Shown piece after piece: positions 50,534 to 58,939 of a stretch of DNA of 64,000 nt; position 1 is the stretch's first letter; every line of letters starts with the position of its first letter. The stretch is taken from NCBI GenBank assembly GCA_963762575.1, contig CAVXLL010000013.1, positions 248,001 to 312,000 of the forward strand, given 5' to 3'. Both the position numbers and the translations under genes were made by a program. The DNA is from AP-15 sp963762575 (GTDB lineage Bacteria; Pseudomonadota; Alphaproteobacteria; ATCC43930; CGMCC-115725). Below the pieces are notes generated by a model. It was not told where the DNA came from and made no database searches. It saw nothing but the letters and a program-made list of their open reading frames with translations.

Positions 50534-51064
50534 TTGAGAATACCTGATCTCGACCTGATAAAACAGGCGGAACAGGTAGGCCAGGACGCCAACGGCCGGT
50601 TCCGCAAGCGCCGGTCGGATACCGGAACGAAAGGCGGCTGCAGGAATTGGGAGAAGCTCATGCCGCGCATGCGAGATGCCCGACTAGCTCGCCTGGAGAT
50701 CGAGAAGACGCGCTTCGATGCGACCGCGGACCTCGGCCAGTGCACGCCGACGGCTTGGAACACCGTTCGTGCCGTCGTCCGCGACTGCCTCGTGCAGGCG
50801 GGCATCGATCCGGCGTGCGCCGCCGCTCTAAGACGGGGCGGCGGGGCTGCCGATACAACGGAGCTTGACGACATTCTTGAATTGCGGCGCCCCGAAGAGC
50901 AGCTCGCGGAGGGCGACCATGACGGTCTGGCGGGCATATTCGCGCAGAAGATCGGGGATATCGCGCAGCGTTTCCGGGACGGGCACGAGCCTGATTTCGC
51001 CTCTGCCTCGCTGGCGGAACTGCTCGCCTGGTGTTGGTCGCGCAGAGGCTCTTGCGATGGATGA
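50534..51064 (+). CDS. Hypothetical protein
   Basis: A GC-rich coding-like frame of up to 176 residues, mixed in composition and acidic: LARLEIEKTRFDATADLGQC, WNTVRAVVRDCLVQAGIDPA, EEQLAEGDHDGLAGIFAQKI. No domain recognised. The start is unclear: TTG 50534 has GAAGGAG immediately before it, too close to be ideal, and ATG 50659 is an alternative. The opposite strand also has a long frame, but with Ser/Arg-rich shadow-like content. Confidence 0.35.
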   Translation: MRIPDLDLIKQAEQVGQDANGRFRKRRSDTGTKGGCRNWEKLMPRMRDARLARLEIEKTRFDATADLGQCTPTAWNTVRAVVRDCLVQAGIDPACAAALRRGGGAADTTELDDILELRRPEEQLAEGDHDGLAGIFAQKIGDIAQRFRDGHEPDFASASLAELLAWCWSRRGSCDG

Positions 51065-51132
51065 GCTTCTCGGGCGAACCGCCTTGGCCTTCCGATAGAC
51101 GGAGGCGGCTGACCGAGGCAGCGAGGGCTCGA

Positions 51133-52584
51133 ATGACCGATTGGATTTTGCGCGGCGGCGAGGTGATCGACGGCAGCGGCCGGCTGCGCCGGCGCGCCGA
51201 CGTGGCGATCGCCGGCGACCGCATAGCCGCCATCGGGAACGTCGGCAGGGTCGAGGGTGCCCGCGAGTTGGACGTCGGCGGCAAGATCGTCGCGCCCGGC
51301 TTTATCGACGTGCACACCCATGACGATCGCGCGCTCTTTGCCACGCCGGAGATGGCGGCCAAGGCGAGCCAGGGCGTCACCACGGTGGTGGCCGGCAATT
51401 GCGGCATCAGCCTCGCGCCGCTTCTGCTCGATGAGGCGCCGCCGCCGCCTCTCGACCTGATCGGCGACCGTGCCGATTACCGTTACGGGCGTTTCTCCGA
51501 CTACCTCGCCGCTCTTGACCAGTCGCCGCCGGCGCTTAACGCTGCCTGCCTCGTCGGCCATTCGACCTTGCGGGTCGGAGCGATGAGCGCGCTCGACCGG
51601 CCGGCCGATGACGCCGAGCTGGCTCGGATGTGCGAGCGGCTGCAGGAAGCGCTCGACGCCGGCGCAGTCGGCATGTCGAGCGGCCTCGCCTACGCGCCCG
51701 CGGCGGGCGCGCCTTCCGCCGAGATCGAGACCTTGGCGCGCCTACTGCGCCCCGCCGGCGCGCTCTACACAACCCATATGCGCAACGAGGGCGGCGCCGT
51801 TCTCGACAGCCTCGAAGAGAGCTTCGCGGCGGGGCGCGCGGCCGGCGTTCCGGTGGTGATCTCGCACCACAAGACGATCGGACGGGAAAATTTCGGACGC
51901 ACCGCCGAGACCTTGCCGGTGATCGCCGCGGCGATCGCCCGTCAGGAGGTCGGGCTCGACGCTTATCCCTACATCGCCTCCTCGACCGTGCTCAGCGCGG
52001 CGCAGGCCGAGAGGTCGCTGAAGGTGCTCGTCACCTGGTCGAAGAGCGCGCCCGAACAGGCCGGCCGCGAGCTTTCGGCGATCGCCGCCGATTGGCGTGT
52101 CAGCGAGAAGGAGGCGGTCGATCGGCTGCAACCGGCGGGCGCCGTGTATTGGACGATGGACGAGGCCGATGTGCAGCGGGTGCTGCGCTTCGAGCACACG
52201 ATGATTGGCTCCGACGGGTTGCCGCACAATTCCCACCCGCACCCGCGGTTGTGGGGCGCCTTCCCGCGCGTTCTCGGCCATTACAGCCGCGACCTCGGCC
52301 TCTTTTCCCTCGAAGAAGCGGTGCGGCGGATGACCGGTCTTTCCGCCGCCCGGTTCGGCCTCACGGGTCGGGGCATCCTGGCCGCCGGAGCTCATGCCGA
52401 CGTCACCGTCTTCGACCCGGCGACCATCGCCGATCGCGCGACCTTCGAAGCCCCGATGACCCCCGCCGCCGGCATCGAGCATGTCCTTGTCAACGGCCGC
52501 CCGGTGTGGAGCGAGGGCAAGCCCACCGGCGACCGGCCGGGCCGCGCGCTGCGCCGGCAGCAGATGCAGGCGGAGGCCCGCTGA
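51133..52584 (+). CDS. N-acyl-D-amino-acid deacylase / D-aminoacylase-like amidohydrolase
   Basis: 483 residues of the amidohydrolase superfamily. The N-terminal strand set WILRGGEVIDGSGRLRRRAD leads to the metal site GFIDVHTHDDRALF. The cysteine ligand is in VVAGNCGISLAPL, further ligands in TTHMRNEGG and VVISHHKTIGREN, and the catalytic aspartate in HTMIGSDGLPHNSHPHPRLW. The order and the NCG cysteine are typical of D-aminoacylases, which release D-amino acids from N-acyl forms. ATG 51133 aligns with the family start. Its 3' side holds a palindromic repeat before the convergent Rieske gene. Confidence 0.9.
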   Translation: MTDWILRGGEVIDGSGRLRRRADVAIAGDRIAAIGNVGRVEGARELDVGGKIVAPGFIDVHTHDDRALFATPEMAAKASQGVTTVVAGNCGISLAPLLLDEAPPPPLDLIGDRADYRYGRFSDYLAALDQSPPALNAACLVGHSTLRVGAMSALDRPADDAELARMCERLQEALDAGAVGMSSGLAYAPAAGAPSAEIETLARLLRPAGALYTTHMRNEGGAVLDSLEESFAAGRAAGVPVVISHHKTIGRENFGRTAETLPVIAAAIARQEVGLDAYPYIASSTVLSAAQAERSLKVLVTWSKSAPEQAGRELSAIAADWRVSEKEAVDRLQPAGAVYWTMDEADVQRVLRFEHTMIGSDGLPHNSHPHPRLWGAFPRVLGHYSRDLGLFSLEEAVRRMTGLSAARFGLTGRGILAAGAHADVTVFDPATIADRATFEAPMTPAAGIEHVLVNGRPVWSEGKPTGDRPGRALRRQQMQAEAR

Positions 52585-52597
52585 TCAGTTCGCAAGG

Positions 52598-52730
52598 CCC
52601 TCACCCGCCTCGCTGCGCTCGGCACCCTCTCCCGCGGTGCGGGAGAGGGGCTACAAGTGTTCAACTCAAAGCTCCTCTCCCGCACCGCGGGAGAGGGGGG
52701 ACCAAGCCCGAAGGGCTTGGTGGGTGAGGG
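52598..52730. repeat. Compound palindromic element between convergent genes
   Basis: Outer arms CCCTCACCC (52598-52606) and GGGTGAGGG (52722-52730) enclose three hairpins: CCCTCTCCCGC/GCGGGAGAGGG (52625-52649), CCTCTCCCGC/GCGGGAGAGG (about 52674-52696) and CCAAGCCC/GGGCTTGG (52702-52720). It is a typical dispersed element and probably ends transcription from both sides. Confidence 0.7.
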
Positions 52731-52750
52731 TAGCGCCGCAGGGAGGGGGT

Positions 52751-54016
52751 TTAGGAACCGGTTCTCACCATCTCGGCGACGACGTCCCGCGCGACCTCGC
52801 GCAACCGCCGGCTGTCCTCTTCCGGGTTGGCGGCCGGGGGAATCCCCGGCACCACCCGGTCATGGGCAAAGGTCGCGATCATTTCGCCGTTCTGCGCGCC
52901 GGGATAGGCCGGGTCGGCGCCGTCCCGCACCGCCCGGATACCCCGCCGGATCATGTTGCGCATCATCGTCACGCCCCGGTCCGTCGAGGCGAGGTGTTCG
53001 AGACCGTGCCGCGCGATGCCGCCATGGATGCTGACTTGTGCGTCGTAGTCGCCCGGTATCCGCTGCCGGTCTTCGTAGGTCCGGCTCGCATCTTGCCCGA
53101 AACCCGCACCGCGCCGCGGCTCCTGGCCCTCGGGCGCACGGTAGAAGCCGATTTGCATCGTGTGGGTGTCGTCGAGCGCGACCGCCCAGGTCGTCGCCAT
53201 CGGGCGGTTGATCACCGTGCGCTTGGCCATCGGGTCGGCGTTCGGGGGAAACTGGTGAATGTTTGGCGGGATGAAGTCGGCGACCCGCACCCAGACGCGG
53301 TCGCCTTGCCGGCGCGTGTCGATGTAGACCATGCCGGCCGGGGTCTCCATCCAATCCCATTCGCCGAGTGCCCCGAGATCCTCGGTAAATCCCTGGCTGC
53401 CGGGAAGCGTATGGAGGAACGCGAGATGCGCCGGGTCCATGCTGTTGTCTTTGACCTGCAGCCAGTTGCACTCCCACAGGGTCGGCGCCCGGGCGACCAG
53501 CCGATAGCCGGGCAAATCATAGGTATCGAAGACCGGAAAATCGGGCTCTTTGTCGGGCGGTCCCATATAGGCGAAGACGAGACCCTGGTATTCGCGCACC
53601 GGATAGGCGCCGTGAAAGAGGCGGTCCTTCAATGTGCTGTCGGATGGTTCGCCCGGAGTTTCGAGGATCGTGCCGTCAACATCGAACAGCCAGCCGTGAT
53701 AGCAGCAGCGGATCCCTTTATCGGAAATCAGGCCGAATTCGAGCGAGGTGCCGCGATGCGGACAATGCAGCTCGAGGAGGCCCACCGCGCCGCTGCGGTC
53801 GCGGAAGGCGACGAGATCCTCGCCCATGATGCGCAGGCGCCGCGGCAGGTCGCGCAACTCTTCGGATAGGATGACCGGCTGCCAGAACCGCCGCAAATAT
53901 TCGCCGCAAGGGGTGCCCGGCCCGACCCGAGTGAGCTCTTCGTCGTCCGCCGGCCGCTCGCGATGATGGTACGCGCCATAGGCTGTGCTCAAAAACGGTG
54001 CCCTCTCTGCCATCAA
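52751..54016 (-). CDS. Rieske non-heme iron oxygenase, alpha subunit
   Basis: 421 residues. The Rieske cluster ligands are C85/H87 in LELHCPHRGTSLEFG and C104/H107 in IRCCYHGWLFDVDG. The mononuclear iron site is in DNSMDPAHLAFLHTLPG (aspartate and two histidines). The length and the EYLRRFWQPVILSEEL opening match the phthalate/vanillate O-demethylase-like group, which uses a separate reductase. None is encoded here. The substrate, probably an aromatic or related ring compound, is unknown. A VOC protein gene lies 29 bp upstream on the same strand, likely in one operon. Confidence 0.9.
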   Translation of the reverse strand: MMAERAPFLSTAYGAYHHRERPADDEELTRVGPGTPCGEYLRRFWQPVILSEELRDLPRRLRIMGEDLVAFRDRSGAVGLLELHCPHRGTSLEFGLISDKGIRCCYHGWLFDVDGTILETPGEPSDSTLKDRLFHGAYPVREYQGLVFAYMGPPDKEPDFPVFDTYDLPGYRLVARAPTLWECNWLQVKDNSMDPAHLAFLHTLPGSQGFTEDLGALGEWDWMETPAGMVYIDTRRQGDRVWVRVADFIPPNIHQFPPNADPMAKRTVINRPMATTWAVALDDTHTMQIGFYRAPEGQEPRRGAGFGQDASRTYEDRQRIPGDYDAQVSIHGGIARHGLEHLASTDRGVTMMRNMIRRGIRAVRDGADPAYPGAQNGEMIATFAHDRVVPGIPPAANPEEDSRRLREVARDVVAEMVRTGS

Positions 54017-54045
54017 TCCCTCCTTGGACCCCGGTGTGGTGCGGC

Positions 54046-54414
54046 TCAGTAGCTGGATATCTCGATCGAGTTTTGATCCGGGTCATCAATATAGACCGAT
54101 TGGATCGTGCCGATCGCCCCGGCGCGCGGCCCCTGCATCCGAACCGGCACGCCGCTCTCTTCGAGATGGGCGGTGACTTCGCCCATCGGCGCTTCGGTGA
54201 TAAAGCAGATATGCGCCGGCATCCGTTTTTCGCCGCTCATCGCCATAGCACCGCCGGCAGCATCGAGATGGATCTTCTGCTGGCCGAAATAGAGTGCCGC
54301 GCGGCCTTCGCCCATGCTCTCGGTCTTCATGCCGAGCACGCGCTTGTAGAAATCCACGCTGCGGTCGATATCGGCGACGGTCAGGTTCAGATGGTCTATG
54401 CGCTCGATCTTCAT
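54046..54414 (-). CDS. VOC-family (glyoxalase/dioxygenase fold) protein
   Basis: 122 residues with the paired beta-alpha-beta modules of the family: IDHLNLTVADIDRSVDFYKR, ALYFGQQKIHLDAAGG, PAHICFITEAPMGEVTAHLE and YIDDPDQNSIEISSY. Metal ligands expected are H8, H55 and a C-terminal glutamate. Members include glyoxalases, ring-cleavage dioxygenases and fosfomycin-resistance proteins; the pairing with a Rieske oxygenase favours catabolism. It diverges from the PPOX-type gene, with 73 bp between starts. Confidence 0.85.
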   Translation of the reverse strand: MKIERIDHLNLTVADIDRSVDFYKRVLGMKTESMGEGRAALYFGQQKIHLDAAGGAMAMSGEKRMPAHICFITEAPMGEVTAHLEESGVPVRMQGPRAGAIGTIQSVYIDDPDQNSIEISSY

Positions 54415-54487
54415 GGCCGGCCTCGTTGGTTTGAGGAGATCAAGAGCTTGCCACGACTTGCGGCATCTGGCCAGCGGGGCCGAGGTC

Positions 54488-54943
54488 ATGCAAAATTCCG
54501 GGATGCTGTCCGAGCAACAAGCCCGCTTTCTGGCCAGCCGCAGGGTCGGTCATCTCGCGACTGCAGATGCGCGGGCGATGCCGCATCTCGTGCCGGTTTG
54601 CTTTGTTGTCAACGAGGGCGCGCTCTACATCACGATCGATCAGAAGCCGAAGGGCGACGTCAGGGCATTGAAGCGGCTGCGGAACATCACCGAAAATCCG
54701 GTTGCCGCTTTTATCGCCGACCGCTGGGACGAGGACTGGAACCGGCTCGGCTGGGTCATGCTGCGCGGCCCTGTCGAGATCCTGGAAGATGGCGCCGAAC
54801 ACGACCGGGCACAGGGGCTGCTGCGGTCGCGCTATCGCCAGTATCAGGGGATGGACCTCGCCGGCCTCCCGGTCATTGCCATTCGCATCGAGCGCGTGAC
54901 GAGCTGGGGGAACCTGTCGGTCGATTCCGCCCCGGAAACATGA
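54488..54943 (+). CDS. PPOX-class flavin (F420/FMN)-dependent protein, TIGR03668-like
   Basis: 151 residues of the split-barrel fold: FLASRRVGHLATADARAMPH, LVPVCFVVNEGALYITIDQK, NITENPVAAFIADRWDEDWN. The family is named for F420-dependent reductases in actinobacteria, but in proteobacteria the cofactor is uncertain. ATG 54488 puts the start directly before the barrel; the frame opens further upstream, overlapping the VOC gene start. It converges on the lactonase gene with 6 bp between stops. Confidence 0.8.
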   Translation: MQNSGMLSEQQARFLASRRVGHLATADARAMPHLVPVCFVVNEGALYITIDQKPKGDVRALKRLRNITENPVAAFIADRWDEDWNRLGWVMLRGPVEILEDGAEHDRAQGLLRSRYRQYQGMDLAGLPVIAIRIERVTSWGNLSVDSAPET

Positions 54944-54949
54944 GAAGGG

Positions 54950-56106
54950 CTACGCCAGATCGACGATCTCGATCCAGTTCGGCTGCGTCCCCATCGCGTA
55001 ATGGCCGATCGGCTCAGCTCGCCGCCTGCCTGGTCGATCGTGTAGACCGTCATCCCGGCCGAATCCATGCCGACGGACAGCAGGAACTTGCCGCGCGGGT
55101 CGATCGCGAAACCGCGCGGCGTCTTCTCCGTCGGGAAGCGGCCGATCTGGGTCAGGGTGCCCTTGTCGGGGTCGATCCTGTAGCCGATCAGCATGCTGGT
55201 CTTGCGCTCGGCGCCATAAAGAAACTTCCCGTCCGGCGTCACGTGGATGTCCGAGGCGGCAGGCTGCTCCTTGTATTCGTTGGTATCGACGAATTGCAGC
55301 TCCTTCAGAATCCCCGAGGCCGGGTCGACCGCAAAGGCGCCGATCGTCGCCGTCGTCTCGGTGATCAGGTAGGCGAATTTCCCATTGGGGTGGAGGGTCA
55401 GGTGGCGCGGCCCGGCGCCCGCCTTTGTGGCGATCTGGCCCGGCCCGTTTGGCGATACTGTGCCGGTCGCCGGATCGAACTTCAGCTCCATCACGATGTC
55501 GCCGCCGAGCACCGGGACGTAGACGTTCTTGTTGCCGGCATCGATGACCACGCAATGCGCCTTGGGCTTGGTGTCGAGGATCTGGGTCGCTTTCGCCTCG
55601 ACGATGCGCTGCGCGTTGATCGGGTAGATCGCCAGCTTGGCGCCGACATAGGAGGCGGCGAGCAGAAACCTGCCGGTGCGGTCGGTGTTGATGTACGCCA
55701 TCTGGTCGACCAGCGGGGTTGCCGCCAAGTGCCTGAGCCGGCCGGTGGTCCGGTCGATCGCAAAGGTCGAAACCGGATAGGGCTCGCTGCGCAGCTGCGC
55801 GTAGAGGAAACGCTTGTCCGGGCTGGTCGCCATCGGCAGGCTGGCCGGCGACGGCTTGTCGGTGCCCGGAACCGGGGTTTTCTCGATCAGATCGAGCGCG
55901 CCCGTCGCCCGGTTCATCGCCAGGACGAACACCTCCTTGCTGCCCGCGTTCGATACATAAACGACCGTTTCCGGTGTCCCTTGGGGTGTGCCTTGGGCCA
56001 TCGCCTTGCGTCCTCCGATTAGCGTTTGCGCTCCGAGCCGGAGCCCGGCGATCCCGCCGAGACCAAGCAGCAACACACGCCGCCGCGTCATCCGTCCGTA
56101 GCTCAT
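54950..56106 (-). pseudogene. Lactonase-family seven-bladed propeller protein (6-phosphogluconolactonase/YbhE-like), late frameshift
   Basis: About 384 residues. A Tat-type signal is present (MTRRRVLLLGLGGIAGLRLG). Propeller repeats follow: VVYVSNAGSKEVFVLAMNRA, GPRHLTLHPNGKFAYLITET, ASDIHVTPDGKFLYGAERKT, TPRGFAIDPRGKFLLSVGMD. Near 55012 one base is off; correcting it gives PIGHYAMGTQPNWIEIVDLA and the TAG at 54950. Uncorrected, the frame runs on to 54844 with unrelated residues. It probably hydrolyses a sugar lactone in the periplasm. ATG 56106 follows GGAGGGGACG. Confidence 0.8.
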
Positions 56107-56173
56107 CGTCCCCTCCCGCAGGCCATTTGGCATGAACTCTTCGCCTCACTGAGGCGTATCGCAAGCCTTTCAG

Positions 56174-57151
56174 CTACTCACCCCAAACCTCGGCGAGGAG
56201 GCGCAGCCAATTCTCGCCCATGACTTTGCGAATTTTGGCCTCCGGCCAGGCTGCCGATTCCATTGCGGCGGTCAGATTGGAAAAATCGCCGAGGGTGCGC
56301 ATCCCCGTGGGGTTCACGACATCGCCCAGCGGACCGGTCACCCGCCATCCATATCCCTTGTCATGGCACAGATATTCGAAGAAGGCATCGTCGTGGTCTT
56401 GGGTGAAGTCGGTCCCGATCCCGACATGGTCCTCGCCTGCGATGCCGATCACGTAATCGATCGCCGCGACGTAATCCTCGACGGTCGAGTCGTTTCCTCT
56501 GGCGAGAAAGGGCGGGAACATGGTCACTCCGACAAACCCGCCGTGGTCGACAATGAAGCGGATTTCCTCATCGGGTTTGTTGCGCGGATGCGCTTTCAGA
56601 CCTACGGGTAAGATATGGGTGTAGGCGGCCGGCCGTTTCGACGCGAGAATGACATCGCGCGACGTGGCCGCGCCGACATGGCTCAGATCGCACAGGACAC
56701 CGACGCGGTTCATCTCGGCCACGACCTCGTGCCCGAAGCCGCTGAGCCCGGTATCGCGGCGCTCGTAACAGCCGGCGCCAGATAGGTTCTGGGTATTGTA
56801 GGTAATCTGCATGACACCTACGCCCAGTTCCTTGAAGAGTGGGATATAACCGAGCTGATCCTCCAACGCCGAGGTGTTCTGAAATCCGAGGATGATGCCG
56901 GTTTTTCCTTCCGCTTTGGCGCGGCGGATGTCGGCTGTGGTGTGTACCGGCGTGATCAGGTCGGCATTGTCGGTGAACCAGCGTTTCCATTGCGCGATGT
57001 TGCGCATCGTGTCGGCGAACCCCTCCCAGATCGAGCAGGTGCAATTAGCCGCGGTCAATCCGCCCTTGCGCATATCGGCGAAGACTGCGCGGCTCCATTT
57101 CGAGACGACGAGGCCGTCTATGACGGTGAGCGAGTCGTGTAAGGTGGTCAT
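56174..57151 (-). CDS. Membrane-dipeptidase (renal dipeptidase) family protein, atypical
   Basis: 325 residues. Family blocks present are TGIILGFQNTSALEDQLGYI, GVMQITYNTQNLSGAGCYE, LSGFGHEVVAEMNRVGVLCD with LSHVG, and DHVGIGTDFTQDHDD. The usual N-terminal zinc motif DGHxD is replaced by VIDGLVVSKWSR, so one metal ligand pair is absent. The histidines of LSHVG and YTHILPVGLKAHPRN remain. It may have a single-metal site or a different activity. A broken membrane-protein gene directly upstream ends 5 bp before its ATG, suggesting a former transporter/peptidase operon. Confidence 0.8.
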   Translation of the reverse strand: MTTLHDSLTVIDGLVVSKWSRAVFADMRKGGLTAANCTCSIWEGFADTMRNIAQWKRWFTDNADLITPVHTTADIRRAKAEGKTGIILGFQNTSALEDQLGYIPLFKELGVGVMQITYNTQNLSGAGCYERRDTGLSGFGHEVVAEMNRVGVLCDLSHVGAATSRDVILASKRPAAYTHILPVGLKAHPRNKPDEEIRFIVDHGGFVGVTMFPPFLARGNDSTVEDYVAAIDYVIGIAGEDHVGIGTDFTQDHDDAFFEYLCHDKGYGWRVTGPLGDVVNPTGMRTLGDFSNLTAAMESAAWPEAKIRKVMGENWLRLLAEVWGE

Positions 57152-57155
57152 GCAC

Positions 57156-57450
57156 TTATCCGGAGGAGCTTCCTAACCCAACAGCCGCCTCGGCCATACC
57201 GGTCACGGGCAGATATACCCGGGCCACTGGGGTTCTTAAAACAGCCGACGGCTTCGGGAAAGAGGTGCTTGGGAGCCATGGCACGATTTCGGACAGAAAA
57301 ATGCAGGCGGCGATCGCCGCAAAGAACACGACATAGATCGACAGCGAGGCACGCAACGTCTGTGAGAAACGCACCGATAAATTTCGACGCCATCAGCAAC
57401 GCCAGGCCATAGGCGCGTGATCAGCCCGAAGGCCAATGTTGCGGCCACAG
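57156..57450 (-). pseudogene. C-terminal remnant of a membrane transporter
   Basis: Hydrophobic pieces in three frames join as VAVAATLAFGLITR, then YGLALLMASKFIGAFL, then QTLRASLSIYVVFFAAIAAC with IFLSEIVPWLP and a stop at 57156. This looks like the last two helices and tail of an MFS-type carrier with two one-base shifts. The N-terminal part is missing. It is immediately upstream of the dipeptidase gene on the same strand. Confidence 0.5.
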
Positions 57451-57460
57451 CCACGGGTGA

Positions 57461-57856
57461 CCCAATGTCCGGGTCACAGGCTCGGCCCGGGTGCCGTCAA
57501 AGTGCTGGAGCTGGTCAGGAAGGGTCCAATAGCGTTTATCTCACGGGATAATGAAGAACCGGTACTCGCTGGTCCTGGAGAGAGATCGCCATCTGAAATG
57601 GCGGGCGCTGGCTGAGACTTAAGCCTTTGCCGTGGGTGCCGAACCGTCGGACGCGGGCTTCCCATGCAGGAGACGGCCGCGATTTGATGTTGAACTTGGT
57701 TTTCTTTAACTCGTCGAACCGTAGGCGGGCCAGGGTTTCTGTCGAGAAAAAAATGTTAATGGATGATAACTCGTTGCAAAAGCAACACAGCCAGGCGGGC
57801 CATACCTCGTGTGACACCGCCCGCTGAATTTGTGCACCTTAAAATGCATTTGAGCG
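57461..57856. other. Intergenic stretch with a short unidentified frame
   Basis: GC content drops between about 57680 and 57850. A minus-strand frame (57817-57536; LARLRFDELKKTKFNIKSRP, WEARVRRFGTHGKGLSLSQR) looks protein-like but matches nothing I know and has no ribosome site. Confidence 0.3.
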
Positions 57857-58876
57857 CTAACTCGGTCGGCTGACGCCGGCTTCGGCGAAGGTGGCCATCC
57901 CGGTGTGGCAGGCGACCGCCGCCTTCAGGACGCCGAAGGCGAGGGTCGCGCCCGAGGCTTCGCCAAGCCTCATGCCGAAATCGAAGAGCGGGCGCTGGCC
58001 GATGTGCTCGATTAGGCGCAAATGGCCCGGCTCGGACGACCGGTGCGCCACGACGCAATGGTCGAGCGCGCGGGGGTCGGCGGCGAAGAGGACCGCTGCC
58101 GCGGCGGTCGAGGCGAAGCCGTCGAGCAGCACCGGCACCCGGCCGAGCCGTGCCGCCATCACCGCTCCGGCGATGGCGGCGAATTCGAGCCCGCCCAGCC
58201 GGCGCAGCATATCGAACGGGTCGCTCGCCGCCGGGCGATGGCGCGCGACGGCTTCCGCCACGACCGCGCGTTTTGCCTCGAGCGCGGCGCCGGCGACCCC
58301 GGTTCCGGGGCCGGTCCACAGCTCCGCCGCGCCGCCGAACAGACCGGCGCACAGCCCCGCCGCGGCGGTAGTATTCCCGATCCCCATCTCGCCGAGCGCC
58401 AGCGCGTCGATGCCGGGTTCCACCGCCATCATGCCGTAGGCCATTGCCTTGGCGCATTCCTCCTCGGTCATCGCCGGCTCGACGACGATGTCGCCGGTCG
58501 GCCTGTCGAGGTTCATCTCGTAGACCTTCAGACCGGCGTCGAAGACGCGGCACAGCTGGTTTATGGCGGCGCCGCCGGCGATGAAGTTTTGCACCATTTG
58601 CGCCGTGACCGCGGCGGGATAGGCCGAAACGCCGCGCGCAGCAACCCCGTGATTAGCGGCGAACACCAGTGTCCGCGGCTGATCGAGGCGGGGCGGATGT
58701 CTGGCCTGCCATGTGGCGAGCCAGATCGCCAACTCCTCGAGCCGGCCGAGGGAACCCGCCGGCTTTGTCAGTTGCGCCTGGCGCGCCGCCGCTGCCGTCC
58801 CGGCGGCAAGGTCGGGCCCCGGGAGTTGGGACAGCAGAGCGCGGATCTCGTCCAGATTTGCCACTGGATCGGCCAT
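57857..58876 (-). CDS. cobT: Nicotinate-nucleotide-dimethylbenzimidazole phosphoribosyltransferase
   Basis: 339 residues. Family blocks are QLTKPAGSLGRLEELAIWLA, LVFAANHGVAARGVSAYPAA, VTAQMVQNFIAGGAAINQLC, EMGIGNTTAAAGLCAGLFGG and the catalytic C-terminal glutamate region RSSEPGHLRLIEHIGQRPLF. It activates dimethylbenzimidazole as alpha-ribazole phosphate, the lower ligand of cobalamin. No cobS/cobC genes flank it and no cobalamin riboswitch is seen in the 63 bp upstream. It is divergent from an amidohydrolase gene. Confidence 0.95.
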   Translation of the reverse strand: MADPVANLDEIRALLSQLPGPDLAAGTAAAARQAQLTKPAGSLGRLEELAIWLATWQARHPPRLDQPRTLVFAANHGVAARGVSAYPAAVTAQMVQNFIAGGAAINQLCRVFDAGLKVYEMNLDRPTGDIVVEPAMTEEECAKAMAYGMMAVEPGIDALALGEMGIGNTTAAAGLCAGLFGGAAELWTGPGTGVAGAALEAKRAVVAEAVARHRPAASDPFDMLRRLGGLEFAAIAGAVMAARLGRVPVLLDGFASTAAAAVLFAADPRALDHCVVAHRSSEPGHLRLIEHIGQRPLFDFGMRLGEASGATLAFGVLKAAVACHTGMATFAEAGVSRPS

Positions 58877-58939
58877 GCAGATGTTCCTCTAACGCCAGCG
58901 CGGCAATCTAGCTTAATATTCGGCCCGGAGAGGGGTGTA

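Noticed and set aside
50521..51561. 346-codon minus-strand frame opposite the hypothetical gene and the D-aminoacylase start
   Set aside because: Ser/Arg-rich shadow content and overlap with a clear amidohydrolase on the other strand.
53998..56022. 674-codon plus-strand frame across VOC, PPOX and lactonase genes
   Set aside because: Mostly antisense to the lactonase gene and out of frame with the PPOX gene; no domain.
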